From: Streptococcus sp. Marseille-P6264
GTDB lineage: Bacteria > Bacillota > Bacilli > Lactobacillales > Streptococcaceae
Assembly: GCF_902460355.1 (NCBI RefSeq)
Contig: NZ_CABPTO010000002.1
Location: 1 to 64,000 of the forward strand
Direction: 5' to 3'
Length of the DNA: 64,000 nt
Positions 17,936 to 27,418 of the stretch are shown one piece after another. Every line of letters starts with the position of its first letter. The stretch's first letter is position 1. Under the pieces are notes generated by a model. It had not been told where the DNA came from and ran no database searches. It saw nothing but the letters and a program-made list of their open reading frames with translations. The translations under genes and the position numbers were made by a program.

Positions 17936-18718
17936 ATGGCAGTAATTTCAATGAAACAACTTCTTGAGGCTGGTGTTCACTTTGGTCACCAAACTCGTCG
18001 CTGGAACCCTAAGATGGCTAAGTACATCTTCACTGAGCGTAACGGTATCCACGTTATCGACCTTCAACAAACTGTAAAATACGCAGATCAAGCTTATGAC
18101 TTCATGCGTGATGCAGCTGCAAACGATGCAGTTATCTTGTTTGTTGGTACTAAAAAGCAAGCTGCTGAAGCTGTAAAAGAAGAAGCAGAACGTGCTGGTC
18201 AATACTACATCAACCACCGTTGGTTGGGTGGAACTCTTACAAACTGGACAACTATCCAAAAACGTGTTGCTCGTTTGAAAGAAATCAAACGTATGGAAGA
18301 AGAAGGAATCTTCGAAGTTCTTCCTAAGAAAGAAGTAGCACTTTTGAACAAACAACGTGCTCGTCTTGAAAAATTCTTGGGTGGTATCGAAGATATGCCT
18401 CGCATCCCAGATGTAATGTACATTGTTGACCCTCATAAAGAGCAAATCGCTGTTAAGGAAGCTAAGAAACTTGGTATTCCAGTAGTTGCGATGGTTGACA
18501 CAAATACTGATCCAGACGATATCGATGTGATTATCCCTGCTAACGACGACGCTATCCGTGCCGTTAAATTGATCACTGCGAAAATGGCTGACGCTGTTAT
18601 CGAAGGTCGTCAAGGTGAGGACGCTGTAGCGACTGTTGAAGCAGAATTTGCTGCAACTGAAACTCAAGCAGACTCAATCGAAGAAATCGTTGAAGTTGTA
18701 GAAGGCGACAACGCATAA
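17936..18718 (+). CDS. rpsB: 30S ribosomal protein S2
   Basis: 260 residues. S2 signatures: [22 protein letters not shown] at the start, then [18 protein letters not shown] and [32 protein letters not shown]-terminal acidic tail ([12 protein letters not shown]) is common in streptococci. Codon use is strongly biased, as in highly expressed genes. Separated from tsf by a hairpin, with which it is normally co-transcribed. Confidence 0.98.
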   Translation: MAVISMKQLLEAGVHFGHQTRRWNPKMAKYIFTERNGIHVIDLQQTVKYADQAYDFMRDAAANDAVILFVGTKKQAAEAVKEEAERAGQYYINHRWLGGTLTNWTTIQKRVARLKEIKRMEEEGIFEVLPKKEVALLNKQRARLEKFLGGIEDMPRIPDVMYIVDPHKEQIAVKEAKKLGIPVVAMVDTNTDPDDIDVIIPANDDAIRAVKLITAKMADAVIEGRQGEDAVATVEAEFAATETQADSIEEIVEVVEGDNA

Positions 18719-18739
18719 TTTTCATAAGTCAATTAACCT

Positions 18740-18768
18740 AAAGGGGCGGGGCTCAGCCCGGCCCCTTT
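18740..18768 (+). terminator. attenuator hairpin between rpsB and tsf
   Basis: A very GC-rich stem, AAAGGGGCGGGGC with GCCCGGCCCCTTT, around a three-base loop and followed by only a weak T-stretch. It probably allows partial read-through into tsf. Confidence 0.65.
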
Positions 18769-18799
18769 ATTTAAAAATAGTAAACATAGGAGAAGAAAA

Positions 18800-19843
18800 A
18801 TGGCAGAAATTACAGCTAAGCTTGTAAAAGAATTGCGCGAAAAATCTGGTGCTGGTGTCATGGACGCTAAGAAAGCATTGGTTGAAACAGATGGAGACAT
18901 CGAAAAAGCGATTGAATTGCTTCGCGAAAAAGGTATGGCAAAAGCAGCTAAGAAGGCTGATCGTGTTGCCGCTGAAGGTTTGACAGGCGTTTACGTGGAT
19001 GGTAACGTTGCAGCTATCGTTGAAGTCAACGCTGAAACTGACTTTGTTGCGAAAAATGCTCAATTCGTTGAATTGGTAAATGCTACTGCAAAAGTTATCG
19101 CAGAAGGTAAGCCAGCTAACAACGAAGAAGCGTTTGCATTGACAATGCCTTCAGGTGAAACCCTTGAAGCTGCATATGTATCTGCAACTGCAACTATCGG
19201 AGAAAAAATCTCATTCCGTCGTTTTGCTTTGGTTGAAAAGACTGATGCTCAACACTTCGGTGCTTACCAACACAACGGTGGCCGTATCGGTGTTGTTTCA
19301 GTGATTGACGGTGGCGATGACGCTCTTGCGAAACAAATTTCTATGCACATCGCTGCTATGAAACCAACTGTTCTTTCATACAAAGAATTGGATGAGCAAT
19401 TTGTTAAAGATGAATTGGCACAATTGAACCACGCTATCGATCAAGACAATGAAAGCCGCGCTATGGTTGACAAGCCAGCACTTCCACACTTGAAATATGG
19501 TTCTAAAGCTCAATTGACTGACGAAGTGATTGCACAAGCTGAAGCTGATATCAAAGCTGAATTGGCTGCAGAAGGCAAACCTGAAAAGATCTGGGACAAA
19601 ATCATCCCAGGTAAAATGGATCGCTTCTTGCTTGACAACACCAAAGTTGACCAAGCTTACACACTTCTTGCCCAAGTGTACATCATGGATGACAGCAAGA
19701 CAGTTGAAGCTTACCTTGAATCAGTGAATGCTTCAGTAGTTGAGTTTGTTCGCTTTGAAGTTGGTGAAGGTATTGAAAAAGCAGCTAACGACTTCGAATC
19801 AGAAGTTGCAGCAACAATGGCAGCTGCTCTTGGCCAAAACTAA
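18800..19843 (+). CDS. tsf: translation elongation factor Ts
   Basis: 347 residues. Exchanges GDP for GTP on EF-Tu. The N-terminal UBA-like domain holds [18 protein letters not shown], followed by [16 protein letters not shown] and the core motif [10 protein letters not shown] (about residues 75-85); two dimerisation subdomains follow. AGGAGA Shine-Dalgarno. Strong codon bias. Ends with a terminator. Confidence 0.98.
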   Translation: MAEITAKLVKELREKSGAGVMDAKKALVETDGDIEKAIELLREKGMAKAAKKADRVAAEGLTGVYVDGNVAAIVEVNAETDFVAKNAQFVELVNATAKVIAEGKPANNEEAFALTMPSGETLEAAYVSATATIGEKISFRRFALVEKTDAQHFGAYQHNGGRIGVVSVIDGGDDALAKQISMHIAAMKPTVLSYKELDEQFVKDELAQLNHAIDQDNESRAMVDKPALPHLKYGSKAQLTDEVIAQAEADIKAELAAEGKPEKIWDKIIPGKMDRFLLDNTKVDQAYTLLAQVYIMDDSKTVEAYLESVNASVVEFVRFEVGEGIEKAANDFESEVAATMAAALGQN

Positions 19844-19860
19844 TCTAAGTTTAAAACAAA

Positions 19861-19903
19861 AAAGATTGAAGAGAAAATAATTTCTTTTCAATCTTTTTAT
19901 TAT
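19861..19903 (+). terminator. tsf terminator
   Basis: Long AT-rich stem, AAAAGATTGAAGAGAAA with TTTCTTTTCAATCTTTT, ending in T residues. The flanking A-run also lets it act for the converging minus-strand gene. Confidence 0.8.
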
Positions 19904-19925
19904 GTTTGCCTGAATAGTTCTTCTT

Positions 19926-20615
19926 TTAAATTGAGAAGAACTGGCCTATAAGATAGGTAACAGTCATGGTCAAAAGTCCGATAGTGAGGTTACGGATCAT
20001 GGCATTTTTAATGGGTGCCTGTCCCAATTTTGCACTGGTATAGCCAGTTCCCAAGAGAGAAAGAGCTACAACAAGGACGGTCGCTGGAATCCGATAGATA
20101 GCCGGAAGCAAAACGATGGTCAACATGGGGAAAATTGCACCTATGGCAAAGGCTAGAAAGCTGGATATAGCAGCATGCCAAGGATTAGTGAACTCTTCGA
20201 CCTCAATGCCATACTTTTCCTCCACCAAGGCCTTGAGCGGATCTTGTAAGAAGGTGCGATTGGTCAAGAGTTGGGCAGAAGTCTCGCACTCACCATTTTG
20301 GACGTAGGAGGCGTAGAGGGACTGTCTGGCAATATCGGGATTCTTTTCCAAGAGTTCTCGCTCTCTAGCCACTGCAGCCTCCTCAGTGTCCTTCTGAGTG
20401 GAGACGGATACATACTCCCCGCCTGCCATAGAAAAGGCACCAGCAAAGACAGCAGCCAGACCAGATAGAAAGATAATCCAAACATCTTCCGTCGCACTGG
20501 CCACCCCGATGACCACCCCTGCGATAGAAATAATACCGTCGTTGGCCCCCAAAACTCCAGCCCGCAAAATATTCAGGCGTCCGCTAAAATTTTTGTCAAT
20601 CTTATGTTCTTCCAT
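19926..20615 (-). CDS. VIT/CCC1 family membrane protein (metal transport type)
   Basis: 229 residues. The family opening is seen (RLNILRAGVLGANDGIISIAGVVIGV, residues 13-38), then helices at about 45-70 with FAGAFSMAGGEYVSVSTQKD, a charged middle region (80-145) and three C-terminal helices, five in all. VIT1/CCC1 proteins move Fe2+ or Mn2+ out of the cytosol in eukaryotes; bacterial homologues are presumed metal exporters, unproven here. Stands alone, converging on tsf. Confidence 0.85.
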   Translation of the reverse strand: MEEHKIDKNFSGRLNILRAGVLGANDGIISIAGVVIGVASATEDVWIIFLSGLAAVFAGAFSMAGGEYVSVSTQKDTEEAAVARERELLEKNPDIARQSLYASYVQNGECETSAQLLTNRTFLQDPLKALVEEKYGIEVEEFTNPWHAAISSFLAFAIGAIFPMLTIVLLPAIYRIPATVLVVALSLLGTGYTSAKLGQAPIKNAMIRNLTIGLLTMTVTYLIGQFFSI

Positions 20616-20737
20616 TCTGAAACTTTTCTCTTTTCTTTTTATTTATAATGATTATAAATAAAAAGAATAATGAAGGCAAGTGAAAGTCGGAAAATGAGAA
20701 AAGTCCAACGATTTAAGGGAAAATTCCTATCAAAAAA

Positions 20738-20912
20738 GAGAGTGGGATAGAAATCGGTAATTCGTTAGAATTCGATTTCGTCATCCCACCTCCGCACAGT
20801 TGAGTAGGGCTGTAAAAGCTGATGAAATCAGCGTAGTAGAGCCCACTCAACCACTGCGTCTTGCTCAACAATCCAAAGATAATTGAGAGGCTAGGACTTT
20901 TGTCCCAGCCTC
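20738..20912 (-). repeat. 175-bp dispersed repeat, copy 4
   Basis: Minus orientation, starting 36 nt behind the leuS stop in the direction of leuS transcription. On the minus strand its last hairpin is followed by TTTTTT, a likely terminator for leuS. Confidence 0.95.
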
Positions 20913-20948
20913 CTATTTTATAATCACCATAAGGCTACCCCAAACTGC

Positions 20949-23456
20949 TTATTTTACTACGATATTAACCAATTTATTCGGCACACTAATAACTTTCACG
21001 ATTTCTTTACCAGCGATTTCAGACTTGATTTTCTCATCTGCCAGAGCTATTTCTTGCAGTTCCTCACGGCTCAGATCCTTGGCTACGACTAGCTTCGCAC
21101 GAACCTTACCCTTGATTTGAACTACGATTTCGACTTCTGCTTCGACCAGTTTGCTTTCGTCATAAGTTGGCCAAGCTACATAGGAGATGCTCTCGCCAGT
21201 TTGGCCAACTGCCTGCCAGAGTTCCTCAGCCAAGTGCGGTGCAAAAGGCGCCAGCAATTGGATAAAGCCTTTGGCATATTCGACATAGAGTTTTTCTTCC
21301 TTGTTGGCAGCATTGACAAAGATCATGAGTTGAGCAATAGCTGTGTTAAACTTGAGCTCCTCAATCTGCTCTGTGACAGCCTTGACTGTTTCGTTATATA
21401 CCTTGTCAAGAGGACCATTGTTATCCGCAACGATTTCTTTACTTGTAATCAAACGGTAAACACGGTCGAGGAACTTACGACTTCCTTCCAGACCTTCTTC
21501 GCTCCAAGCGATGGATGCATCCAACGGCCCCATGAACATTTCATAGACACGAAGTGTATCAGCACCGTATTGCTCCACTACATCGTCTGGATTGACCACA
21601 TTCTTCAGAGACTTAGACATCTTAGCAGGCGCCTGCTCCAGTTCTTCACCCGTTTCGATGTTGAAGAAAGAACCATCGCGTTTTTCCACCTTGTCTGTCG
21701 CTACCAGAGCACCGCGGTGGTCACGGTAGCTTGTTCCCAAGATCATTCCTTGGTTAAAGAGTTTTTGGAAAGGCTCTTTTGTTGGAACGACACCGAGGTC
21801 ATAAAGGAATTTATGCCAGAAGCGAGCGTAGAGGAGGTGGAGTACGGCATGTTCTGCACCACCGATGTAAATATCAACTGGCAGCCAAGCCTTGAGCAAG
21901 TCTTCGTCTGCTAATTTCTCATTGTTATGCGGGTCAATGTAACGCAGGTAATACCAGCTAGAACCTGCCCATTGAGGCATGGTGTTTGTTTCACGACGAC
22001 CTTTGACACCGTCTTCGCGAGTCACTTCCAGCCAGTCAGTCAGATTGGCCAGAGGGCTTTCACCAGTACCAGAAGGACGGATATCCTTGGTTACAGGCAG
22101 GACAAGCGGCAGTTCATTTTCAGGGACAGCTGTTGAAGTGCCATCTTCCCAATGAATGATTGGAATCGGCTCACCCCAGTAGCGTTGACGACTAAAGAGC
22201 CAGTCGCGCAGGCGATAGGTGACTTTTTCATTTCCGACACCTTCTGCTTCCAGCCAAGCAACCATCTTCTCAATAGCGGCAGCCTTGTCCAAGCCATCTA
22301 GGAAGCCCGAGTTGATATGCGGACCGTCCTCTGTATAAGCAGCTTCAGCAACATTGCCACCCTCTAGAACCGGAATAATCTCTAAATCAAACTGCTTAGC
22401 AAACTCCCAGTCGCGCTCGTCGTGCGCAGGAACGGCCATGATGGCACCAGTTCCGTAGCTTGCAAGCACATAGTCGGCAATCCAGATTGGGATTTCCTTG
22501 CCATTGACAGGATTGATGGCATAAGCTCCTGTCCAGACACCGGTCTTATCCTTAGCCAAATCAGTCCGAGCAAGGTCTGATTTGAGGCTGGCTGAATGTT
22601 TGTAGTCTGCTACTGCTTGAGCTTGTTCTGCACTTGTAATAGCATCAACGAGAGCATGCTCTGGAGCCAAAACAGCATAGGTCGCACCAAAAAGAGTATC
22701 CGGACGAGTGGTAAAGACGGTGAAGTCCTTGTCTGTGTCCTTAATCTTGAAGGTTACATTAGCACCGGTTGATTTACCGATCCAGTTGCGCTGCATGTCC
22801 TTGATAGACTCTGGCCAATCCAGTTCCTCCAAGTCATTGAGCAAACGCTCTGCATAGGCTGTGATTTTCAGCATCCACTGGCGCATAGGCTTGCGGACGA
22901 CTGGATAGCCACCGCGCTCAGATGTGCCATCTGGCAGAACTTCCTCATTGGCGATAGCCGTTCCTAGCTCTTCCACCCAGTTTACTGGGACTTCAGCTTC
23001 ATAAGCCAGGCCTTTTTCGTAAAGCTTGGTGAAAATCCACTGGGTCCACTTGTAGTAGTTGGGGTCAGTGGTATTAACTTCCCGGTCCCAGTCATAAGAA
23101 AATCCCAGAGCATTGATTTGACGCTTAAAGTTGGCAATATTTTCTGCTGTAAAGTCAGCTGGGTCATTTCCTGTATCCATAGCGTACTGCTCAGCTGGCA
23201 GTCCAAAGGCATCCCAACCCATAGGATGCAGGACATTATAGCCCTGAGCCCGCTTGTAGCGGCTGAGGATATCTGTCGCCGTGTAGCCCTCAGGATGTCC
23301 TACATGGAGCCCCGCTCCTGATGGATAAGGAAACATATCCAGCGCATAAAAGTTAGGCTTCTCCTTGTCAGTACCTGTCTTGAATGTATGGTGCTCAGCC
23401 CAGTATTTCTGCCACTTGGGCTCGATTTCTTTGTGATTGTAAGTTGCCATAATCAT
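20949..23456 (-). CDS. leuS: leucyl-tRNA synthetase
   Basis: 835 residues from ATG 23456, or 833 from the in-frame ATG at 23450 ([17 protein letters not shown]); GGAG is 5 nt before the first and 11 before the second, so either is possible. Class I synthetase charging tRNA-Leu. The HIGH motif appears as [10 protein letters not shown] near residue 50, the editing domain lies at about 220-420, and KMSKSLKN is near 615. The C-terminal anticodon-binding and tail domains are complete. An extended -10 (TGGTATAAT on the minus strand, 23510-23502) lies about 50 nt upstream. Confidence 0.98.
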   Translation of the reverse strand: MIMATYNHKEIEPKWQKYWAEHHTFKTGTDKEKPNFYALDMFPYPSGAGLHVGHPEGYTATDILSRYKRAQGYNVLHPMGWDAFGLPAEQYAMDTGNDPADFTAENIANFKRQINALGFSYDWDREVNTTDPNYYKWTQWIFTKLYEKGLAYEAEVPVNWVEELGTAIANEEVLPDGTSERGGYPVVRKPMRQWMLKITAYAERLLNDLEELDWPESIKDMQRNWIGKSTGANVTFKIKDTDKDFTVFTTRPDTLFGATYAVLAPEHALVDAITSAEQAQAVADYKHSASLKSDLARTDLAKDKTGVWTGAYAINPVNGKEIPIWIADYVLASYGTGAIMAVPAHDERDWEFAKQFDLEIIPVLEGGNVAEAAYTEDGPHINSGFLDGLDKAAAIEKMVAWLEAEGVGNEKVTYRLRDWLFSRQRYWGEPIPIIHWEDGTSTAVPENELPLVLPVTKDIRPSGTGESPLANLTDWLEVTREDGVKGRRETNTMPQWAGSSWYYLRYIDPHNNEKLADEDLLKAWLPVDIYIGGAEHAVLHLLYARFWHKFLYDLGVVPTKEPFQKLFNQGMILGTSYRDHRGALVATDKVEKRDGSFFNIETGEELEQAPAKMSKSLKNVVNPDDVVEQYGADTLRVYEMFMGPLDASIAWSEEGLEGSRKFLDRVYRLITSKEIVADNNGPLDKVYNETVKAVTEQIEELKFNTAIAQLMIFVNAANKEEKLYVEYAKGFIQLLAPFAPHLAEELWQAVGQTGESISYVAWPTYDESKLVEAEVEIVVQIKGKVRAKLVVAKDLSREELQEIALADEKIKSEIAGKEIVKVISVPNKLVNIVVK

Positions 23457-23629
23457 TTACTCTCCAACGATCTTTTCTGTGTTCTAGACACGTTTCTATC
23501 TATTATACCATTTTCAAGGGATTTTGAAAGCAACCGGCGAAGGAGAATGAAGAAAATCTTTGCGGCTTGACCTTGACTTATTTTTAAAAAAGATAGAATG
23601 AAAGCAAGTTTAAAAAAGTGAGGTTGAGG

Positions 23630-24352
23630 ATGACAAGGAAGATTTTATTTCAGATTGTTGAGCCCCATCAAAAGGAAAATGCGATTGAAAAAGCCTATGA
23701 TGTGCTTATGTTCCTGACTATTATTGTCAGCCTGATCCCCCTGACCACCAAGAGTCACACCGGAATCTTCATGTGATTGGATTTTGTGTCAACGATTATT
23801 TTTATTATTGACTATATCCTTCGGCTTGTAACGGCCGATTATAAATTGGAAAAGGGGAAGTTTTCTTTTTTCCTCTATCCATTTACCTTTCTGGCGCTGG
23901 CTGACTTGCTCTGCATTTTACCTTCTCTCTTTTTGTTGAATAATAGTTTGCGGCTCTTTAAGATTTTGCGCATGCTTCGTATCTTGCGCGTCTTCAAGTT
24001 TATTCGCTATTCTAAAAATATCCAAATACTGACCAATGTCTTAAAAAAGCAGAAGGACAGTTTGATGATCGTGGGCCTTTTGGCTTTCGGCTATATCTTC
24101 ATCTCTGCCCTTATCATTTTTAATGTAGAATCCAGCACGTTTCCTAATTTTTTTGACGCTCTCTACTGGGCAACCATTTCCCTGACGACAGTTGGTTATG
24201 GTGATATTTATGCAGTTTCAACGACTGGAAAAATTATTACTATGATTTCTTCCTTTTTAGGAATCGCCATTGTGGCTCTGTCCGCTGGTATCATCACGGC
24301 CGGCTATATGAAAGAAATCAAAGAACTACAAAACCTGTTTAGGGATCCCTAA
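23630..24352 (+). pseudogene. voltage-gated-type potassium channel, interrupted by an in-frame TGA
   Basis: ATG 23630 with a GAGG Shine-Dalgarno opens a frame that meets TGA at 23774-23776 after 48 residues, then continues unbroken for 191 residues to 24352. Read through, it is a 240-residue one-subunit channel: an N-terminal tail, S1 (about 26-48) broken at its end, S2, S3, a basic S4 (LRLFKILRMLRILRVFKFIRY), S5, a pore with the K+ selectivity filter TTVGYGD, and S6. The TGA stands where TGG (Trp) would be expected. TTG 23777 follows at once, but the product would lack S1. Most likely a recent nonsense mutation. Confidence 0.8.
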
Positions 24353-24365
24353 ACAGGTTTTTGCA
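24331..24365 (+). terminator. terminator made from a perfect 30-nt palindrome
   Basis: 24331-24360 equals its own reverse complement; the half-site is AAACCTGTTTAGGGA. It overlaps the last codons and stop (24350-24352) of the channel gene and ends in T residues. Active on both strands. Confidence 0.8.
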
Positions 24366-24404
24366 TATGCCTTCACTTTTCTACAACTTTAGCCAGGGTT
24401 CCTT

Positions 24405-25283
24405 TCATTTCGTAACCTTTTTAATAAAAAAGTGGAGTGTTAATAGAGCAACAATAATAAGTGAAATATAAACTAGCATGAATTGATTAGAAAGATGATC
24501 CCCACCAGCATTCTGCAATACTACTCCATAGGATTCCTTGTATTCATTTACCACCGAACTTGGAGCACTCTCAAATACTTGAGCAATTGAGTCTTTCATC
24601 AAAACTTGTTTTAAAAGTGCATTCACTTGTGTCATAGGAAACCAAGTCATAACCTGCCGCAAAGTTTCCCCAACCGATCCGATAGAAAGATAAACTCCTG
24701 AAATAAATCCGATAAAGGTACCGACGATCGTACTTAAAGTGGTAAAAGCTGAACTTGTTCGAATAAAGGCTAATACAGGAAGAACAATAGTAGCTGATAG
24801 GACTGTTGATAAGCTAACAATTCCAAAAATCTTTAGATAGTCCATAGCCGAATAATCTAGAAGTGAACTAAAACCATTGAAAATCCCAATCGCAAAGACA
24901 CAAGAGAACATGGTGAGGATAATCCCAAATAGGATTGCAAAAATAGCATAGGATAGTTCAACCTTGAAATTAGAAATGGGACTAACCTTGAAATCTTCAC
25001 TCAGTTTCTTTTCTTTATCTGAGACCATTACTCCAAACGCTCCTAAAGTACTGGTCATAGAAATAATCGTCGTCAAACCTGATATCAACCAATAGTTTAC
25101 CATCTTAATCGTATCGCTCGAAGCAGTGTCACTACCTAACGCCTCCCTAATGGCATCAATCTGGATTTGGCCTATAAAGACTTGATAGACTAAAATTAAG
25201 ATAATAACTGACAAGAATGACATGAAAAACGCCAAACGATCTCGCGTGTATACTTTCCTATTTCTAGAAATTAGTTCAAACAT
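24405..25283 (-). CDS. ABC-2 type transporter permease
   Basis: 292 residues with six membrane helices: one at about 18-38, then an extracellular stretch, then five from residue 60 to the end. The layout is that of ABC-2 drug or bacteriocin exporters (DrrB/NodJ-like). Its start overlaps the end of the ATPase gene by 8 nt. It should form the membrane channel for that ATPase. The substrate is not evident; antimicrobial export is the most common role. Confidence 0.85.
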   Translation of the reverse strand: MFELISRNRKVYTRDRLAFFMSFLSVIILILVYQVFIGQIQIDAIREALGSDTASSDTIKMVNYWLISGLTTIISMTSTLGAFGVMVSDKEKKLSEDFKVSPISNFKVELSYAIFAILFGIILTMFSCVFAIGIFNGFSSLLDYSAMDYLKIFGIVSLSTVLSATIVLPVLAFIRTSSAFTTLSTIVGTFIGFISGVYLSIGSVGETLRQVMTWFPMTQVNALLKQVLMKDSIAQVFESAPSSVVNEYKESYGVVLQNAGGDHLSNQFMLVYISLIIVALLTLHFFIKKVTK

Positions 25284-26205
25284 TCATTTCTCCTCCTGTT
25301 TCTTTTAATAAGTTCAAATAAGCTGCTTCCAAGTTTGAATATTCCACATTAAATGCTTCAATGATAGACTTATCTTGGTTTTCAGAAATAATTTCCATCA
25401 TTTCTTCAACAGAAACATCTTTAAAAACAATCTCTCTTTCTGACAAAACTTGACATTTGTTCATAAATTGCGATACCGACAGTGAGGTTACAGACTGACC
25501 TTCTTTTAAGCGCAAATTCAAGTTAGTTGTCGAATGCTTTTCGATAAAAGTAGCAATATCTCCTGAGTAATAAAGATTACCAGAAATTAAAACATGAAGA
25601 ATATCACATCCAGCCATCTCTTCTAAATAATGAGTGATGAGAACTACCGTCATATTATCTTTCTTATTCAACTGATTGATAGCATCCCATAAATCATGTC
25701 GAGATTGTGGATCTAGACCAGTGGTTGGCTCATCCAGTAATAGAAGTGATGGTTTAGGTAGCAGAGCACGAGCAATATCTACTTTGCGTTTCTGCCCTCC
25801 TGACAAACTTCCGTATTTTTTATTTTTAATAGATGCAACATCTAGATAGTTTTGTAAATCCCTAATCCTCTCCAAGACCTTGGCCTTAGATAAGCCATAC
25901 AAGGCACCTCTAGATACCAAATTTTCCTCTACTGTTAAATTTTCATCCAAACGATTGCTTTGAAAAACGAATCCGATATGGCGATAAAAATCTTTTGTGG
26001 ATAGAGAATGTCCGTCAACTTCCCAGCTAATATCTCCTGAGCTTTGTTTGAAATTTTGAATAAGGAGATTAAAGAGAGTCGTTTTACCCGCACCATTGGG
26101 CCCAAGAAGACCATAGAACTTGCCTTCTTCCAAAACTAAATCAATTCCCTTCAAGGCTTCAAAGGAGCCATAGTTTTTCTTAATATTTTTTAATCTAATT
26201 TCCAT
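25276..26205 (-). CDS. ABC transporter ATP-binding protein
   Basis: 309 residues. Walker A GPNGAGKTT (residues 36-44), Q-loop VFQSN, signature LSGGQKRKVDIARALL, Walker B LLLLDEPTTGLDP, H-loop LITHYLEEM, then a C-terminal domain of about 90 residues as in the DrrA/CcmA-like group. Pairs with the overlapping permease. It lies directly downstream of the peptide-type regulator on the same strand, with a -10 (TATAAT, 26268-26263 minus) and a palindrome between them, which suggests regulator-controlled export. Confidence 0.9.
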   Translation of the reverse strand: MEIRLKNIKKNYGSFEALKGIDLVLEEGKFYGLLGPNGAGKTTLFNLLIQNFKQSSGDISWEVDGHSLSTKDFYRHIGFVFQSNRLDENLTVEENLVSRGALYGLSKAKVLERIRDLQNYLDVASIKNKKYGSLSGGQKRKVDIARALLPKPSLLLLDEPTTGLDPQSRHDLWDAINQLNKKDNMTVVLITHYLEEMAGCDILHVLISGNLYYSGDIATFIEKHSTTNLNLRLKEGQSVTSLSVSQFMNKCQVLSEREIVFKDVSVEEMMEIISENQDKSIIEAFNVEYSNLEAAYLNLLKETGGEMNV

Positions 26206-26262
26206 TTTTTATGACCAAATTCCTTCCTCAAGAAGAAGTAACTTCTTTTTTATACTCCCACT

Positions 26263-26307
26263 ATTATAAGAAATTAATAAACAGAGGTGTGAGGACATTC
26301 ATGTCCT
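26263..26307 (-). promoter_or_regulatory. promoter and candidate operator of the ABC exporter
   Basis: A perfect inverted repeat AGGACAT-2-ATGTCCT (26292-26307) sits directly upstream of the -35 position (CACACC, a poor -35) of a TATAAT (26268-26263) on the minus strand. A palindrome next to a weak -35 is the usual place for an activator site. The regulator at 26353-27270 is the obvious candidate to bind it. Confidence 0.5.
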
Positions 26308-26310
26308 ATT

Positions 26311-26345
26311 AAAAAAACTCTATGAGTTCCTATACTCACAGAGTT
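26311..26345 (-). terminator. terminator of the regulator gene
   Basis: Stem AACTCTATGAGT / ACTCACAGAGTT with one internal mismatch. The A-run at 26311-26317 gives a T-run on the minus strand. Confidence 0.75.
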
Positions 26346-26352
26346 CAGTTGT

Positions 26353-27270
26353 TTATTCATCAATTTTACTATAACGTCTTATATCCTGCTCCCAGTCCAG
26401 TCTCATATTCTCCTTAAGGACATCTTCTGGCAATAGCTCTAGCATTAGCTTGATCTTTTGATAGTTATCCTCAGCTTCTTCACGATTGTTTTCCAAGAAG
26501 AGAGCGATTTTCCACTGAAGCGCATAGCTAAAGACTCGATCTTGAAAATCATTTCTCCTAGTCATCAGCTCTTCCAGGGCTCGTAATATTTTAGGTAGGA
26601 GGTCATATTCTTGATAATGTGACAAGACGCCCGCAGCAAAAATGATTCTGGCCTGGATTTTTTCCAATCCATTGGTCGGATAATCAACTACTGCCACAAG
26701 TAACTTGTTTAGCAAACAAGTAAACTCCTTCTTGTCAAAATCTTTCAAACCAAGCGCCAACAGACGTAAATCAATGATTTCTAGATCCATTTCCGTTAAT
26801 TTTTCTTTGGCCAAAGCCTGATCCAGATATTCATCTATTAAGCCTTGATCATAGGCAATATTTTCCGTTAAAACCATATCATTCTTGGCCTGCTTAATCT
26901 GAAGATAAAGTTGTTCTTCCTCAGGGAGCTGATCGAAATACTTCCGATAGATTTCCTCGATCATCTCTTCTCTCTGTTGAAGACGTTCTCCATCGCCATA
27001 GTGATAAAGCTTTTCCAAGCGATACTTCAATTCAAGATAGCCTGATGGCAATTCGAATCGCTCTCTATTTGCTAGCCTATCCAGTGATACCTCCAGTTGC
27101 TCAGCAATATAGAGAGCTGTTGCGATGGTAGGCAGAGACTGGCCTTTCTCAATTCGCTGTAGCTGCCGCGTTGTCAAAATGTCTTCTTCCCCACAAATGG
27201 CCTGACGACTCAAGCCTTTTTCTTCTCTTAGAGATTGAATTCTCTGTCCTAGCTCTTCCTTGAATTCCAC
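26353..27270 (-). CDS. XRE-type regulator with TPR-like C-terminus (RRNPP/TprA-like)
   Basis: 305 residues from GTG 27270 (MEFKEELGQRIQSLREEKG), chosen because AAGGAG lies 8 nt upstream. The longer frame to ATG 27324 would start upstream of the extended -10 TGCTATAAT (27309-27301), so it cannot be translated from that promoter. An HTH_3 domain at residues 5-65 (LSRQAICGEEDILTTRQLQRIEKGQ) is followed by about 230 residues of paired helices like the peptide-binding repeats of PlcR/TprA/Rgg regulators. These bind short secreted peptides. No obvious peptide gene is adjacent. Probably controls the ABC exporter downstream. Confidence 0.8.
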   Translation of the reverse strand: MEFKEELGQRIQSLREEKGLSRQAICGEEDILTTRQLQRIEKGQSLPTIATALYIAEQLEVSLDRLANRERFELPSGYLELKYRLEKLYHYGDGERLQQREEMIEEIYRKYFDQLPEEEQLYLQIKQAKNDMVLTENIAYDQGLIDEYLDQALAKEKLTEMDLEIIDLRLLALGLKDFDKKEFTCLLNKLLVAVVDYPTNGLEKIQARIIFAAGVLSHYQEYDLLPKILRALEELMTRRNDFQDRVFSYALQWKIALFLENNREEAEDNYQKIKLMLELLPEDVLKENMRLDWEQDIRRYSKIDE

Positions 27271-27300
27271 ATCAGGATCTCCTTCTTCCAGATATCTCCT

Positions 27301-27309
27301 ATTATAGCA
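27301..27309 (-). promoter_or_regulatory. extended -10 promoter of the regulator gene
   Basis: TGCTATAAT on the minus strand, 30 nt before GTG 27270, with no good -35. It decides the start codon of the regulator. Confidence 0.65.
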
Positions 27310-27418
27310 TAATTTGATCATCAAAATTTATCTCTGTAGCTACAAATAAAAACCTGACCAAAGAACTTTATCTGAAGCTCCTTTAGTCAGGTTATTATGT
27401 CTTCTTATGACTTGTTTG

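Noticed and set aside
17948-18667. 239-residue minus-strand frame across rpsB
   Set aside because: It is an artefact of the strongly biased codons of rpsB; composition (Phe, Ser, Cys-rich) is unlike a real protein and there is no ribosome site.
21117-21914. 265-residue plus-strand frame inside leuS
   Set aside because: Lies fully within a well-supported essential gene on the other strand, with no start signal or family likeness.
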